The position numbers and the translations under genes are program-made. Source: a virus. Taken from it: 38,127 nucleotides of DNA. This document shows positions 7,050-12,959 of this stretch, piece after piece. Where the stretch lies: IMG/VR virus record IMGVR_UViG_3300011113_000088, positions 1 to 38,127 of that record; one strand, given 5' to 3'. A model generated the notes under the pieces. The model saw nothing but the letters and a program-made list of their open reading frames with translations, searched no databases and was not told the origin of the DNA. Position 1 is the first letter of the stretch; each line of letters begins with the position of its first letter.

Positions 7050-8309
7050 TCAGAATCCTGCCGTAATATCAAGCGGTTCCCACTCATCTTCTTCGTAGTC
7101 AGCGTTGTAGTTAGCGATAGCCAGTTGATCAATGTAACTTAAAGCATCTACCAAGTCATCGTGTACGCCAGCTGTGGGAAACATGATTAACTGATCTCTG
7201 AACTCACTCCAGTCCTCTTGGTCATTGAAGGTAACTCTTCCATGCTCCATCCGACCTTGTAAGCTCCAGACAACCCTGTCAATCTTCTTCTTGTTACCGT
7301 GAGTTAAATCCTGAATGTGAGCGTAGATGTTATTCTTTCTCATCAGGTCATTCAGATATGGCAGTACTGCATTCTTCAGTGCACCTCTCTCAATACCTAC
7401 AGCTGTTGGTTGATAGTCTCTAACGACTTTCAAGATGTTAACAGCTGTCTCTCTGATATCCCACCTACCATGCTGGATCTTATCTACCCACCAGTTACCG
7501 TTATCCTCTAACTTAACAACTGCAATAGCTGTCTCATCTAGTCTCTTCTTAGAGGCACTGGCATTCTTACCAACTTCCTCAAAACCTGCTAAGTCAATCG
7601 CTACAATGTAACTACCGTACTGAGGCTCCTCAGCTAACTTAAACCATTCCTCTTTGAAGACATCAGCACCTGAGGTATCAAAGCTAGACAAATATTCCTG
7701 CTTGAAGGCAAAGGAGCTTAGTGTACGCTTTGCAGCCTCAATCTCCTTAGGATCTATCGTCTCATTGTCCTGAGTTGTGAAGTGCCATGACTTCCACTCT
7801 TCATCCTGTTCATCCTGTCCTAAGTTGAAGGTATCGTAGAACCAATTACGACCACTAGGTGTACTGATGAATAAAGCTCTACCCTTCTTATCTGACAGAG
7901 AAGCTCGGATGATCTTCTGCCATACATCCTCTTTAACGAAGGCACACTCATCTAAAACTACGTAAATTAAGGAAACACCCCGCAGAGAATCGGGATTGTC
8001 AGCTCCTCTAACTAAGATCTTCTTACCATTGATAAGGGTTATCTCTAGGTTATTCACATGGCTAGACTTGATTACAGGTCTACCTAGCTCATGCAGTAAG
8101 TCCCACATAATCGTTCTAGCTTGTCCTAATGTAGGCGCTATGTACATCACAGCTGAACCATCTGGACAATTCAATGCTTCAATCAGTAGCGATACAGCTG
8201 AGAGTCTGGACTTACCACACCTTCGACCTGCTGCTACTACTTTAAACCTTGTAGTATCTTTAAAGACACTTTGCTGCCACTTAAGCAGTTGGAAATTCAG
8301 TTGTGTCAT
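7050..8309 (-). CDS. terL: Terminase large subunit (packaging ATPase and nuclease)
   Basis: This 419-residue motor protein pumps DNA into the procapsid and cuts it. The N-terminal ATPase has Walker A AAGRRCGKS (about residues 26-34) and Walker B YVVLDECA (Asp120, Glu121), followed by a coupling motif FISTPSG (about 148). The C-terminal RNase H-fold nuclease has VAIDLAGF (Asp239), GIERGA (Glu307) and VHDDLVDAL (Asp384/Asp388), all expected acidic residues. The length is in the short range for the family. It overlaps the small subunit gene by ATGA. Confidence 0.95.
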   Translation of the reverse strand: MTQLNFQLLKWQQSVFKDTTRFKVVAAGRRCGKSRLSAVSLLIEALNCPDGSAVMYIAPTLGQARTIMWDLLHELGRPVIKSSHVNNLEITLINGKKILVRGADNPDSLRGVSLIYVVLDECAFVKEDVWQKIIRASLSDKKGRALFISTPSGRNWFYDTFNLGQDEQDEEWKSWHFTTQDNETIDPKEIEAAKRTLSSFAFKQEYLSSFDTSGADVFKEEWFKLAEEPQYGSYIVAIDLAGFEEVGKNASASKKRLDETAIAVVKLEDNGNWWVDKIQHGRWDIRETAVNILKVVRDYQPTAVGIERGALKNAVLPYLNDLMRKNNIYAHIQDLTHGNKKKIDRVVWSLQGRMEHGRVTFNDQEDWSEFRDQLIMFPTAGVHDDLVDALSYIDQLAIANYNADYEEDEWEPLDITAGF

Positions 8310-8680
8310 ACGTCAGTAGTCTCTACGTCAATTACATCATCATCAGATGTACTCACTGTTGGAGTGTTAAGCCCAGATATGTTAATACTAATCTGAGGCA
8401 TACTGTTTCCTGACTTCTGAGCTTCAAAGACACTGACAGGTACAATCCTATCGACAATTAACTTCCATGCTGCAGCTTGATTCTTATGCTCATCGTTAAG
8501 GGCTGCATCATAAATAGCTTCTAGAACCTTAGCACTCTTAGGTGAGTTAAGCATCCTAAGTTTATATTCATTGATAATGGCTGCATCACCCTTAGGTCTT
8601 CCGACACTACGGTTCTCAGTTATGGCCTTAAGTTCCTTCTTTGAGGTACGACCTACTTTATTACCTGTTGGTTTTGTCAT
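8306..8680 (-). CDS. terS: Terminase small subunit
   Basis: This 124-residue protein lies immediately upstream of the large subunit. It has a basic N-terminus (GNKVGRTSKKEL), a helical segment that starts RSVGRPKGD and continues through KSAKVLEAIYDAAL, and an acidic disordered tail (SDDDVIDVETTDV). Small terminase subunits recognise the packaging site and bind the large subunit. Identification rests on position, size and architecture rather than a catalytic motif. The ribosome site is weak, and the transcript has a leader of about 270 nt. Confidence 0.8.
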   Translation of the reverse strand: MTKPTGNKVGRTSKKELKAITENRSVGRPKGDAAIINEYKLRMLNSPKSAKVLEAIYDAALNDEHKNQAAAWKLIVDRIVPVSVFEAQKSGNSMPQISINISGLNTPTVSTSDDDVIDVETTDV

Positions 8681-8719
8681 GTGCTCGTCTTTGTCCTATA
8701 TAAGGAGACTTTAAAGTGG

Positions 8720-8735
8720 AGTACTATATAGTACT
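8720..8735. promoter_or_regulatory. 16-bp perfect palindrome in AT-rich tract
   Basis: AGTACTATATAGTACT is a perfect inverted repeat. It lies 12 bp from a second palindrome, ACTTTAAAGT (8708-8717), and 38 bp from TATAAGTACTTATA (8774-8787). All lie in the late leader between the promoter and the terminase start. They look like operator half-sites or DNA-unwinding elements. No protein partner can be named. Confidence 0.5.
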
Positions 8736-8838
8736 AAGACATATTAACATAAATGTTACATAGACATAAATATTATAAGTACTTATATAAGTAATCTATT
8801 AATAGTTAACTTATAAAGTAATATATTATAAGTAACTG

Positions 8839-8863
8839 TTAATAGTGTATTTAACTTCTATGT
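8839..8863 (-). repeat. 25-bp element shared with 13265-13289 (inverted copy)
   Basis: This 25-base sequence is the exact reverse complement of 13265-13289. In both places it points toward a downstream gene: terminase on the minus strand here, the gene at 13381 on the plus strand there. Both neighbourhoods also share ACTTTAAAGT, ACTTATAAAGT and GTTACATAGA. Exact conservation in non-coding DNA suggests a functional cis element. Confidence 0.8.
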
Positions 8864-8902
8864 TCCCCTACTAGGGTGTACGGAATAGCCTTAGAAGTCA
8901 AC

Positions 8903-8928
8903 CTAAGAAGTGGGGTCAGGCTTCTTAG
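8903..8928 (-). promoter_or_regulatory. Hairpin in late mRNA leader
   Basis: CTAAGAAG (8903-8910) and CTTCTTAG (8921-8928) form a perfect 8-bp stem with a 10-nt loop. It would begin about 20 nt after the predicted start of the late transcript. There is no T-tract, so it is probably a stability or regulatory structure or an operator rather than a terminator. Confidence 0.55.
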
Positions 8929-8955
8929 TAAACACAATTATTTCCTATGAAGAAT

Positions 8956-8984
8956 ATTATACACTATGTTTGTCTATTTGTCAA
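8956..8984 (-). promoter_or_regulatory. Perfect consensus sigma-70 promoter for late leftward genes
   Basis: On the minus strand the sequence is TTGACA (8979-8984), a spacer of exactly 17 nt, then TATAAT (8956-8961). All 12 consensus bases match. Transcription would start near 8949 and run into terminase after a leader of about 270 nt. A full consensus on a late operon is unexpected unless it is repressed early, and the palindromes in the leader are candidate operators. Confidence 0.92.
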
Positions 8985-9169
8985 GTCTTTTCTACGTTTT
9001 ACTGTTATTTATTTTTACTTTTACTTCACTTTAGAGTCTACACTCTAATTTATTAGGTACTTTAAAGTCACTTTGTAGTTCCCCGTTCCTAGGTTGTCCG
9101 TCTGACCCTTATTTGCATAACTTTATTATGTTAATCAAATACTTACCTCTAATGTCTGTCAAGGTCTAT

Positions 9170-9197
9170 TTTACCTTTTTTGTAAGCTTTGTATACT
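9170..9197 (+). promoter_or_regulatory. Candidate plus-strand promoter
   Basis: TTTACC (9170-9175), 16 nt, then TATACT (9192-9197) match the sigma-70 consensus at nine of 12 positions. It would direct transcription through the iteron and DnaA-box region toward the first early gene. Transcription across an origin could serve in priming or melting. The evidence is only sequence similarity. Confidence 0.35.
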
Positions 9198-9280
9198 CTT
9201 TTTTGTGTACTTTGTAGGCTCCCACAAAAGTAATCACTAAGCAGTCACCCCTCCCCCCTATGAAGTCAGCGTTAGCGTTA

Positions 9281-9349
9281 GCACTCACTTACATTGTAGT
9301 CACTCTGAAGTCTAAGTTAGTAAGCACTCACTTCGCAGTCACTCTGAAG
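9281..9349 (+). repeat. Iteron-like direct repeats
   Basis: A composite unit occurs twice: GCACTCACTT (9281-9290 and 9324-9333), each followed by AGTCACTCTGAAG (9298-9310 and 9337-9349). A third partial copy, TACTCTGAAG, is at 9382-9391. Spacing between units is 39-43 bp, about four helical turns. Such repeats next to DnaA boxes resemble initiator-binding iterons of plasmid and phage origins. Confidence 0.6.
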
Positions 9350-9360
9350 CTAAACGCTAA

Positions 9361-9375
9361 TGAGAATCATTCTCA
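9361..9375. promoter_or_regulatory. Fur-box-like 7-1-7 dyad
   Basis: TGAGAATCATTCTCA is a perfect inverted repeat around a central C. It differs from the 7-1-7 Fur consensus TGATAATNATTATCA by one base in each half. It lies between the iterons and the 21-bp repeats. It could be bound by host Fur or by an unrelated dimeric repressor. Confidence 0.5.
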
Positions 9376-9392
9376 ATTAGGTACTCTGAAGG

Positions 9393-9436
9393 TACACTGT
9401 CGGAAACTTGACAGTTACACTGTCGGAAAGTTGACA
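9393..9436 (+). repeat. Tandem 21-bp direct repeats ending in TTGACA
   Basis: Positions 9393-9413 and 9416-9436 are two copies of a 21-bp sequence (TACACTGTCGGAAA, C or G, then TTGACA) with one mismatch and a 23-bp period. Both end in a perfect -35 hexamer, but neither has a good -10 at 16-18 bp; TATAAA at 9458-9463 is 21 bp from the second. They are better explained as tandem binding sites covering a promoter or origin. Confidence 0.65.
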
Positions 9437-9513
9437 TGTGAGGGACGTTGCGGGACCTATAAAGGCATACTAGGGTTAACCCTTAGAGATACTGGGCAGG
9501 GTATCTGATAAAG

Positions 9514-9633
9514 TTATTCACAAGTTATCCACAGGGTGTGGATAAAGTACTCCTAGGGGTATACAGTTATACACAGGTTAAGTCTTATATAAGAGTTACA
9601 TTTGTGGATAAGTATAACTACTGGTGTGGATAA
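9514..9633. other. Cluster of six DnaA boxes: probable replication origin
   Basis: Six 9-mers match the DnaA consensus TTATNCACA. The plus-oriented ones are TTATTCACA (9514-9522), TTATCCACA (9525-9533) and TTATACACA (9567-9575). The minus-oriented ones, read TGTGGATAA, are at 9537-9545, 9603-9611 and 9625-9633. Four of the six are the strong TTATCCACA form. They span only 120 bp, with a CTTATATAAG palindrome (9584-9593) between them. This density is typical of bacterial oriC or plasmid origins and implies recruitment of host DnaA. Confidence 0.82.
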
Positions 9634-9738
9634 CATTTTCTAAGGGGTAGATAAGCAAAACTGAAATAATCGCTCCTAGGGCTTCTAATCGCTTCGACAC
9701 CTAAAAAGCATTAGGGTTTATACGTAAGGGTTTAAACT

Positions 9739-9766
9739 TTGAAAATAATTGTCTAAACCATATGTT
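9739..9766 (+). promoter_or_regulatory. Candidate early promoter
   Basis: TTGAAA (9739-9744), 16 nt, then TATGTT (9761-9766) lies about 80 bp upstream of the first early gene on the plus strand. The match to sigma-70 consensus is nine of 12. Two AGGGTTTA repeats (9712-9719, 9727-9734) lie just upstream. It is the best-placed early promoter candidate, but the strength is uncertain. Confidence 0.4.
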
Positions 9767-9850
9767 TGTAAGTTTCGTGTAAGGAAAGCTTGAGATACTA
9801 CACACATGGAAGGCAAGGAGCTGACCAGTTAACTAATAGGAGATCACAGT

Positions 9851-10036
9851 ATGACAACAGCAAAATGGATAGTACCAGTCCCTAGCGGATGGACATTGCA
9901 GGAACTCAGAGACTGCCTAGAGAAAATAACAGAGGCTATGTCAGAGACTAATAACAGATCACACAACTGGTATTTACTAGCACAACAGCAGTGTAACCTA
10001 GAGCATCTTATCAACCTAATTGAAACAGCGGAGTAA
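9851..10036 (+). CDS. First early gene, unknown function
   Basis: This 61-residue protein is the first reading frame after the origin region. It has a good ribosome site (TAGGAGA eight bases before ATG) and is helical and soluble (LQELRDCLEKITEAM). There is no recognisable domain. As the promoter-proximal early gene it may act on the host, which is inference from position only. Confidence 0.6.
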   Translation: MTTAKWIVPVPSGWTLQELRDCLEKITEAMSETNNRSHNWYLLAQQQCNLEHLINLIETAE

Positions 10037-10040
10037 TATC

Positions 10041-10265
10041 ATGAAATATCAATCAATCTTTGACATCTGGGCAGTTCCTACTGACCTGCTCAAGCACGTT
10101 CAAGCGGGACAAATGGTCTACGCAGGTGACAAGTCAAACAAGGGCCGATTCTTAGGTGTTAAGAAGTCAGGCACTGTAGTAGTGGCTTGGCAAGGTAACA
10201 TTCAAGCCCAGTCTGATAAGCTCGGATATATTAAATCTTTACGTAACTATGCCAAAGGGGTCTAA
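10041..10265 (+). CDS. Small early protein, unknown
   Basis: This 74-residue protein starts MKYQSIFDIW. I chose this ATG over one 21 bases upstream because GGAG lies eight bases before it and the upstream start overlaps the previous gene. It is basic in its C-terminal half, with a possible beta-barrel-like core (FLGVKKSGTVVVAW). Function is unknown. Confidence 0.6.
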   Translation: MKYQSIFDIWAVPTDLLKHVQAGQMVYAGDKSNKGRFLGVKKSGTVVVAWQGNIQAQSDKLGYIKSLRNYAKGV

Positions 10266-10266
10266 A

Positions 10267-10362
10267 ATGATGGATAAAATTATAGATGTATGCTTTGCAG
10301 TAGCCATCGGCCTAATGTTGGCCATCGGTGCTCTAGCGTACTTTGATGTCTTAATTAAGTAA
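10267..10362 (+). CDS. 31-aa single-pass membrane peptide
   Basis: This short frame encodes a peptide starting MMDKII with a central hydrophobic stretch of about 20 residues (VCFAVAIGLMLAIGALAYF) and a short charged C-terminus, which fits one transmembrane helix. It begins one base after the stop of the preceding gene. The upstream GGGG in the preceding gene's end can act as ribosome site. It may be an early membrane-targeting toxin or exclusion peptide, but function is unknown. Confidence 0.5.
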   Translation: MMDKIIDVCFAVAIGLMLAIGALAYFDVLIK

Positions 10363-10380
10363 CTTTAAAGGGAAATTATC

Positions 10381-10578
10381 ATGCTCAACATTGAAAAATC
10401 AGCATTCCGTCACGGTCAGTATGTGGGTTATGGTGGCGGGAAAGTTTGGAGAATCTCAAAATCTAACAGTAGTTTTGGAAATTGGTTTGCACATAATCAA
10501 GACAATTTTAACGAGAAACTTTATGCTATGAAACTTAAGGAGTTGTCTGAAAAACTTGCTGAATTGTCTCCTAAGTGA
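10381..10578 (+). CDS. Small early protein, unknown
   Basis: This 65-residue protein has a Gly-rich start (GQYVGYGGGKVWRI) and a helical C-terminal half (EKLYAMKLKELSEKLAEL). AAAGGGAAA lies upstream of its ATG, and a near copy of the ACTTTAAAGT palindrome (10362-10371) lies in the short gap before it. No domain is recognised. Confidence 0.55.
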   Translation: MLNIEKSAFRHGQYVGYGGGKVWRISKSNSSFGNWFAHNQDNFNEKLYAMKLKELSEKLAELSPK

Positions 10579-10587
10579 CAGCCTATT

Positions 10588-10629
10588 GTGTAGCAGTGTG
10601 ACAGACTGCTATGCACTGCACTGTTGCAG
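10588..10629 (+). other. Pair of hairpins in an early intergenic gap
   Basis: TAGCAG (10591-10596) pairs with CTGCTA (10606-10611), extended by wobble pairs, and CTGCA (10616-10620) pairs with TGCAG (10625-10629). There is no T-run, so this is not a standard terminator. It may be an mRNA-processing or stability structure between two early genes. Evidence is complementarity only. Confidence 0.35.
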
Positions 10630-10668
10630 TAATTTAAACGCTACGGCGTAACTTTGAAAGGTTAAACC

Positions 10669-10923
10669 ATGATTGCAATTCACACTAAGTATTTGTCGCC
10701 TACTAACTCACGGGGTGCACGTATCAAAGCCTATTCAGGTGACGGTAGAAGCGTTACTATTGCTTACCCTTATGCACTCTCAGGGGTTGATGTACATCAC
10801 TTGGCGGCTGTAAAGTTCATTCAGAAGCATTTAACCTTTGTTGACTCAGGGTCTAAGCTTTGCTATGGCGACTCAGCAGACAATAAAGGTTTTACATTCT
10901 GTTTTGAAGCTTCAAAGGTTTAA
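10669..10923 (+). CDS. Conserved small phage protein
   Basis: This 84-residue protein includes TKYLSPTNSRGARIKAYSGDGR and an alternating later part. The pattern of a YL.PTN.RGARI.A segment followed by a Lys/His-rich helix is one I recognise from many phages of aquatic and soil bacteria, where it remains uncharacterised. The ribosome site GAAAGG precedes its ATG. Confidence 0.65.
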   Translation: MIAIHTKYLSPTNSRGARIKAYSGDGRSVTIAYPYALSGVDVHHLAAVKFIQKHLTFVDSGSKLCYGDSADNKGFTFCFEASKV

Positions 10924-10927
10924 TATC

Positions 10928-11365
10928 ATGATCGAATTTGTACACAATGACATTAAAGTTAAATGCAAACCTGAGAATGCTTTGAAATATAAGCAGTTGA
11001 TGGATAAGCCTCCAAAGCCTAGGCAAGTGCCTGAGCGTAGGTCTTACCCTCAGTGGAATCCTACAATGACCACTGAGGACTATCTGAGGGCTTATATTCG
11101 CCTGAATGAGAATAAGCGCATGATTGAATGCAAACATGAGGTGATGTCTTCGGCCTTTAAAGTGCCTACAATGTATGACCTTTCAATCCCTGAGGTCTTG
11201 GAAGAGATAGACCCTGATTATGTCGAAGCACCTGCAAAGGTTAAGCCTAAGGCAGTCACCAATGCACAATTAAAAGCAGCTTTGAAGGCTCTCATTGAAG
11301 CGGTAGAACATGGGGATGCTCAAGCAATAGCAGACGAAGCAATCAGAGCGAAGGGGTTATTATAA
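10928..11365 (+). CDS. Early protein with C-terminal AIRAKG motif, unknown
   Basis: This is a 145-residue protein. I take the ATG at 10928 rather than an earlier in-frame ATG at 10838, because the earlier one lies inside the previous gene. It is charged and helical, with a Pro/Arg-rich linker (PPKPRQVPERRSYP) near residue 30 and a C-terminal helix ending EAIRAKG. That ending resembles the endings of the genes at 15491 and 16127. Function is unknown. Confidence 0.6.
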   Translation: MIEFVHNDIKVKCKPENALKYKQLMDKPPKPRQVPERRSYPQWNPTMTTEDYLRAYIRLNENKRMIECKHEVMSSAFKVPTMYDLSIPEVLEEIDPDYVEAPAKVKPKAVTNAQLKAALKALIEAVEHGDAQAIADEAIRAKGLL

Positions 11366-11781
11366 TGATTAAACATTTTAACGTTGAAGTATATAAACAC
11401 AAACTAGAACTGATTGTCGATCTAGATCGCAGTCATTGGTACGTACTTTTCCCTAAGTATGGGCAATATGCTAGTGGAGATATTGGACACGGTAGCTTTG
11501 AGAGAAATCACAATCCTTTGGTGATCGGTAAGCGTAGGTATTCAATAGTCTTCGATTGTGATGATAACCGTAGGCATTGGGAGGGGTGGTCATTCTTTGA
11601 CGAGGAAAAGCAAGATTATTTGCCAGATACAGGGCGATTGGACGGTGAACCAGTGTGGAAGGTCTACAATGACAAGGGAAAACTGATTCACACGCTATTT
11701 TCAGAGGAACAGGCAGAATTTCAGGTCCTATTTGAGAAACAACAAGGTAAAACTGTAACATTCAAAAAGGTTAAACAATGA
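11365..11781 (+). CDS. Early protein, unknown
   Basis: This is a 138-residue protein, probably alternating beta strands and turns (HWYVLFPKYGQYASGDIG, then VFDCDDNRRHWEGWSFFD). It has no Cys pair or catalytic motif that I can identify. It begins at the last base of the previous gene's stop and ends in ATGA overlap with the next, indicating a coupled operon. Function is unknown. Confidence 0.55.
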   Translation: MIKHFNVEVYKHKLELIVDLDRSHWYVLFPKYGQYASGDIGHGSFERNHNPLVIGKRRYSIVFDCDDNRRHWEGWSFFDEEKQDYLPDTGRLDGEPVWKVYNDKGKLIHTLFSEEQAEFQVLFEKQQGKTVTFKKVKQ

Positions 11782-11942
11782 ATACTAAACTATTAAAACA
11801 CACAAGAGAACTATTCAAGTCTTACGATGTCCCTGAGCACGTCAGGCGCTCATATAGGCGTAAGTGGATACGCTCAGTTAGGTTATTAGGTGACAAATGG
11901 TTATTGGCTAAGCACATACAAAGGAAAACTGATCATGTATAA
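11778..11942 (+). CDS. Small basic protein (54 aa)
   Basis: This short frame overlaps the preceding stop by ATGA. It encodes a strongly basic helical peptide (LLKHTRELFKSYDVPEHVRR, then SYRRKWIRSVRLLGDKWLLA). Such charge suggests binding to nucleic acid. The conserved-looking YRRKWIRSV core recurs in small phage proteins that I have seen, with no known role. It overlaps the next gene by eight bases. Confidence 0.6.
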   Translation: MNTKLLKHTRELFKSYDVPEHVRRSYRRKWIRSVRLLGDKWLLAKHIQRKTDHV

Positions 11943-12087
11943 AATAGTCTCAGTATCATCGGGGATTGTAGTAGCAACCTTTAACAAGTTATCATTTGCT
12001 CAGGAGTGGCTTGAGGATAATAACAACCTTGACGGTGAACCCGCAAACCTTTATAAACTTGTCATAACACGGAAGGCAACATCATGA
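11935..12087 (+). CDS. Small protein (50 aa), unknown
   Basis: This 50-residue protein starts MYKIVSVSSGIVVATF. I chose the internal ATG at 11935 because AAGGA lies nine to ten bases upstream; the longer version from 11890 overlaps the previous gene heavily. The fold looks like two strands and a helix (FAQEWLEDNN). It is a coupled member of the early operon with function unknown. Confidence 0.55.
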   Translation: MYKIVSVSSGIVVATFNKLSFAQEWLEDNNNLDGEPANLYKLVITRKATS

Positions 12088-12368
12088 AAACTTATAAATT
12101 TGATACTCTATTGGCTGATAGCAAGGCCTTGGTGACTGTCATTTGTGAAATTGACTTAGAAGACGATTATGTTGAATTCTCTCATGTACTTTATGAGGGC
12201 TTTAACGTACACGATGTACTGTCTGACAATCAGTGGACGGAGCTAGAATGGGATGCTTTAAAGTCCTACAAAGCTGAGCTAGTGGAACAACAGACCATTG
12301 ATCACGATCTTGAAAGCCCTTTAAAGGCCATTTATGGCCTCTATAAGCCTTCATTTAACATTAGGTAA
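12084..12368 (+). CDS. Acidic early protein, unknown
   Basis: This 94-residue, Asp/Glu-rich protein (VICEIDLEDDYVEFSHVLYE) overlaps the previous stop by ATGA. Small acidic early proteins in T7-like phages are often inhibitors or DNA mimics, but nothing specific links this protein to that role. No recognisable motif is present. Confidence 0.5.
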   Translation: MKTYKFDTLLADSKALVTVICEIDLEDDYVEFSHVLYEGFNVHDVLSDNQWTELEWDALKSYKAELVEQQTIDHDLESPLKAIYGLYKPSFNIR

Positions 12369-12381
12369 GGGGGAGGGTGCT

Positions 12382-12564
12382 ATGTATTACACAAAAGGCT
12401 CAATTCAAGGTTTCTCAAATGACACTGAAGTTTTAAAGTTTGAGTTTAAAACATTGATGGCTGACACTGATATTGATAAGATACTTTATCAATTGAGAGA
12501 TTCTTTTAATGAAATGGGAGAACCTTTAAACTTTAAAATGACCTTAGAAAGTGAGGATATTTAG
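12382..12564 (+). CDS. Small early protein (60 aa), unknown
   Basis: This 60-residue protein starts MYYTKGSIQGFS. I chose ATG at 12382 because a strong GGGGGAGGG lies just upstream; a longer frame from 12334 overlaps the previous gene. The fold appears mixed alpha/beta (LMADTDIDKILYQL). Function is unknown. Confidence 0.55.
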   Translation: MYYTKGSIQGFSNDTEVLKFEFKTLMADTDIDKILYQLRDSFNEMGEPLNFKMTLESEDI

Positions 12565-12566
12565 AA

Positions 12567-12779
12567 ATGTTATCAGAAATTGACATAAAAGACTGGATTG
12601 AACAACCTTCAAAGCCCCTGTACGATGTCCCTAGGGAGACACCTATAAAGACTCACATAGGGATGTTATGGTTCAAGCACATTGACGGGATGTACAGTCT
12701 CTGCTACGATGACTTAGGGAAGGCTGTGCACTTAGCTGCATGGTCAACAGTTAACCCTTTTAAGAAACGGAGTAAGTAG
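12567..12779 (+). CDS. Small early protein (70 aa), unknown
   Basis: This is a 70-residue protein starting MLSEIDIKDWIEQPSKP, with Pro-rich segments and a basic end (NPFKKRSK). There is no recognised domain. It starts two bases after the previous gene stops, and its stop overlaps the next possible start. Function is unknown. Confidence 0.5.
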   Translation: MLSEIDIKDWIEQPSKPLYDVPRETPIKTHIGMLWFKHIDGMYSLCYDDLGKAVHLAAWSTVNPFKKRSK

Positions 12780-12812
12780 ATGGTTAAAGCTAAGATGTAT
12801 GGAGGTATCATT

Positions 12813-12959
12813 ATGAATGAATACTGTTATCAGGTAAGCCCTACAAAGACAGTATGGGTGTATGCCTCAAATGAGGAAGAGGCTGAATCTAAGGTCTATG
12901 AAGAGCTAGGTTATGACCCTGATGACATGAATTTAATTGAAGTACTGGAGGATGTCTAA
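12813..12959 (+). CDS. Small acidic protein (48 aa)
   Basis: This short frame encodes an acidic protein starting MNEYCYQVSPTKTVWVYASN with a helix (EEEAESKVYEEL) and a tail YDPDDMNLIEVLEDV. The start is set by GGAGG eight bases before ATG at 12813; a longer version from 12780 lacks a good ribosome site. It overlaps the next gene by one base (TAATG). Function is unknown. Confidence 0.55.
   Translation: MNEYCYQVSPTKTVWVYASNEEEAESKVYEELGYDPDDMNLIEVLEDV

Larger units (their letters stand above)
8681..9850. other. Divergent intergenic control and probable origin region
   Basis: This 1.17-kb stretch separates the leftward late genes from the rightward early genes and has no credible gene. It contains an AT-rich palindromic tract (8700-8860), a leader hairpin, a perfect sigma-70 promoter on the minus strand, iteron-like repeats, a Fur-box-like dyad, tandem 21-bp repeats and six DnaA-box-like 9-mers. 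Plus-strand promoters for the early genes must lie here too, but only weaker candidates are visible. Each element is listed separately. Confidence 0.85.

Noticed and set aside
9408-9463. Two tandem promoters at the 21-bp repeats
   Set aside because: TTGACA is perfect in each repeat, but no -10 lies at 16-18 bp; TATAAA is 21 bp from the second copy. I list the repeats as binding sites instead.
9260-9508. 82-codon plus-strand frame in the control region
   Set aside because: It spans iterons, the Fur-like dyad and the 21-bp repeats, has no ribosome site (C-rich sequence upstream) and its protein repeats only reflect the DNA repeats.
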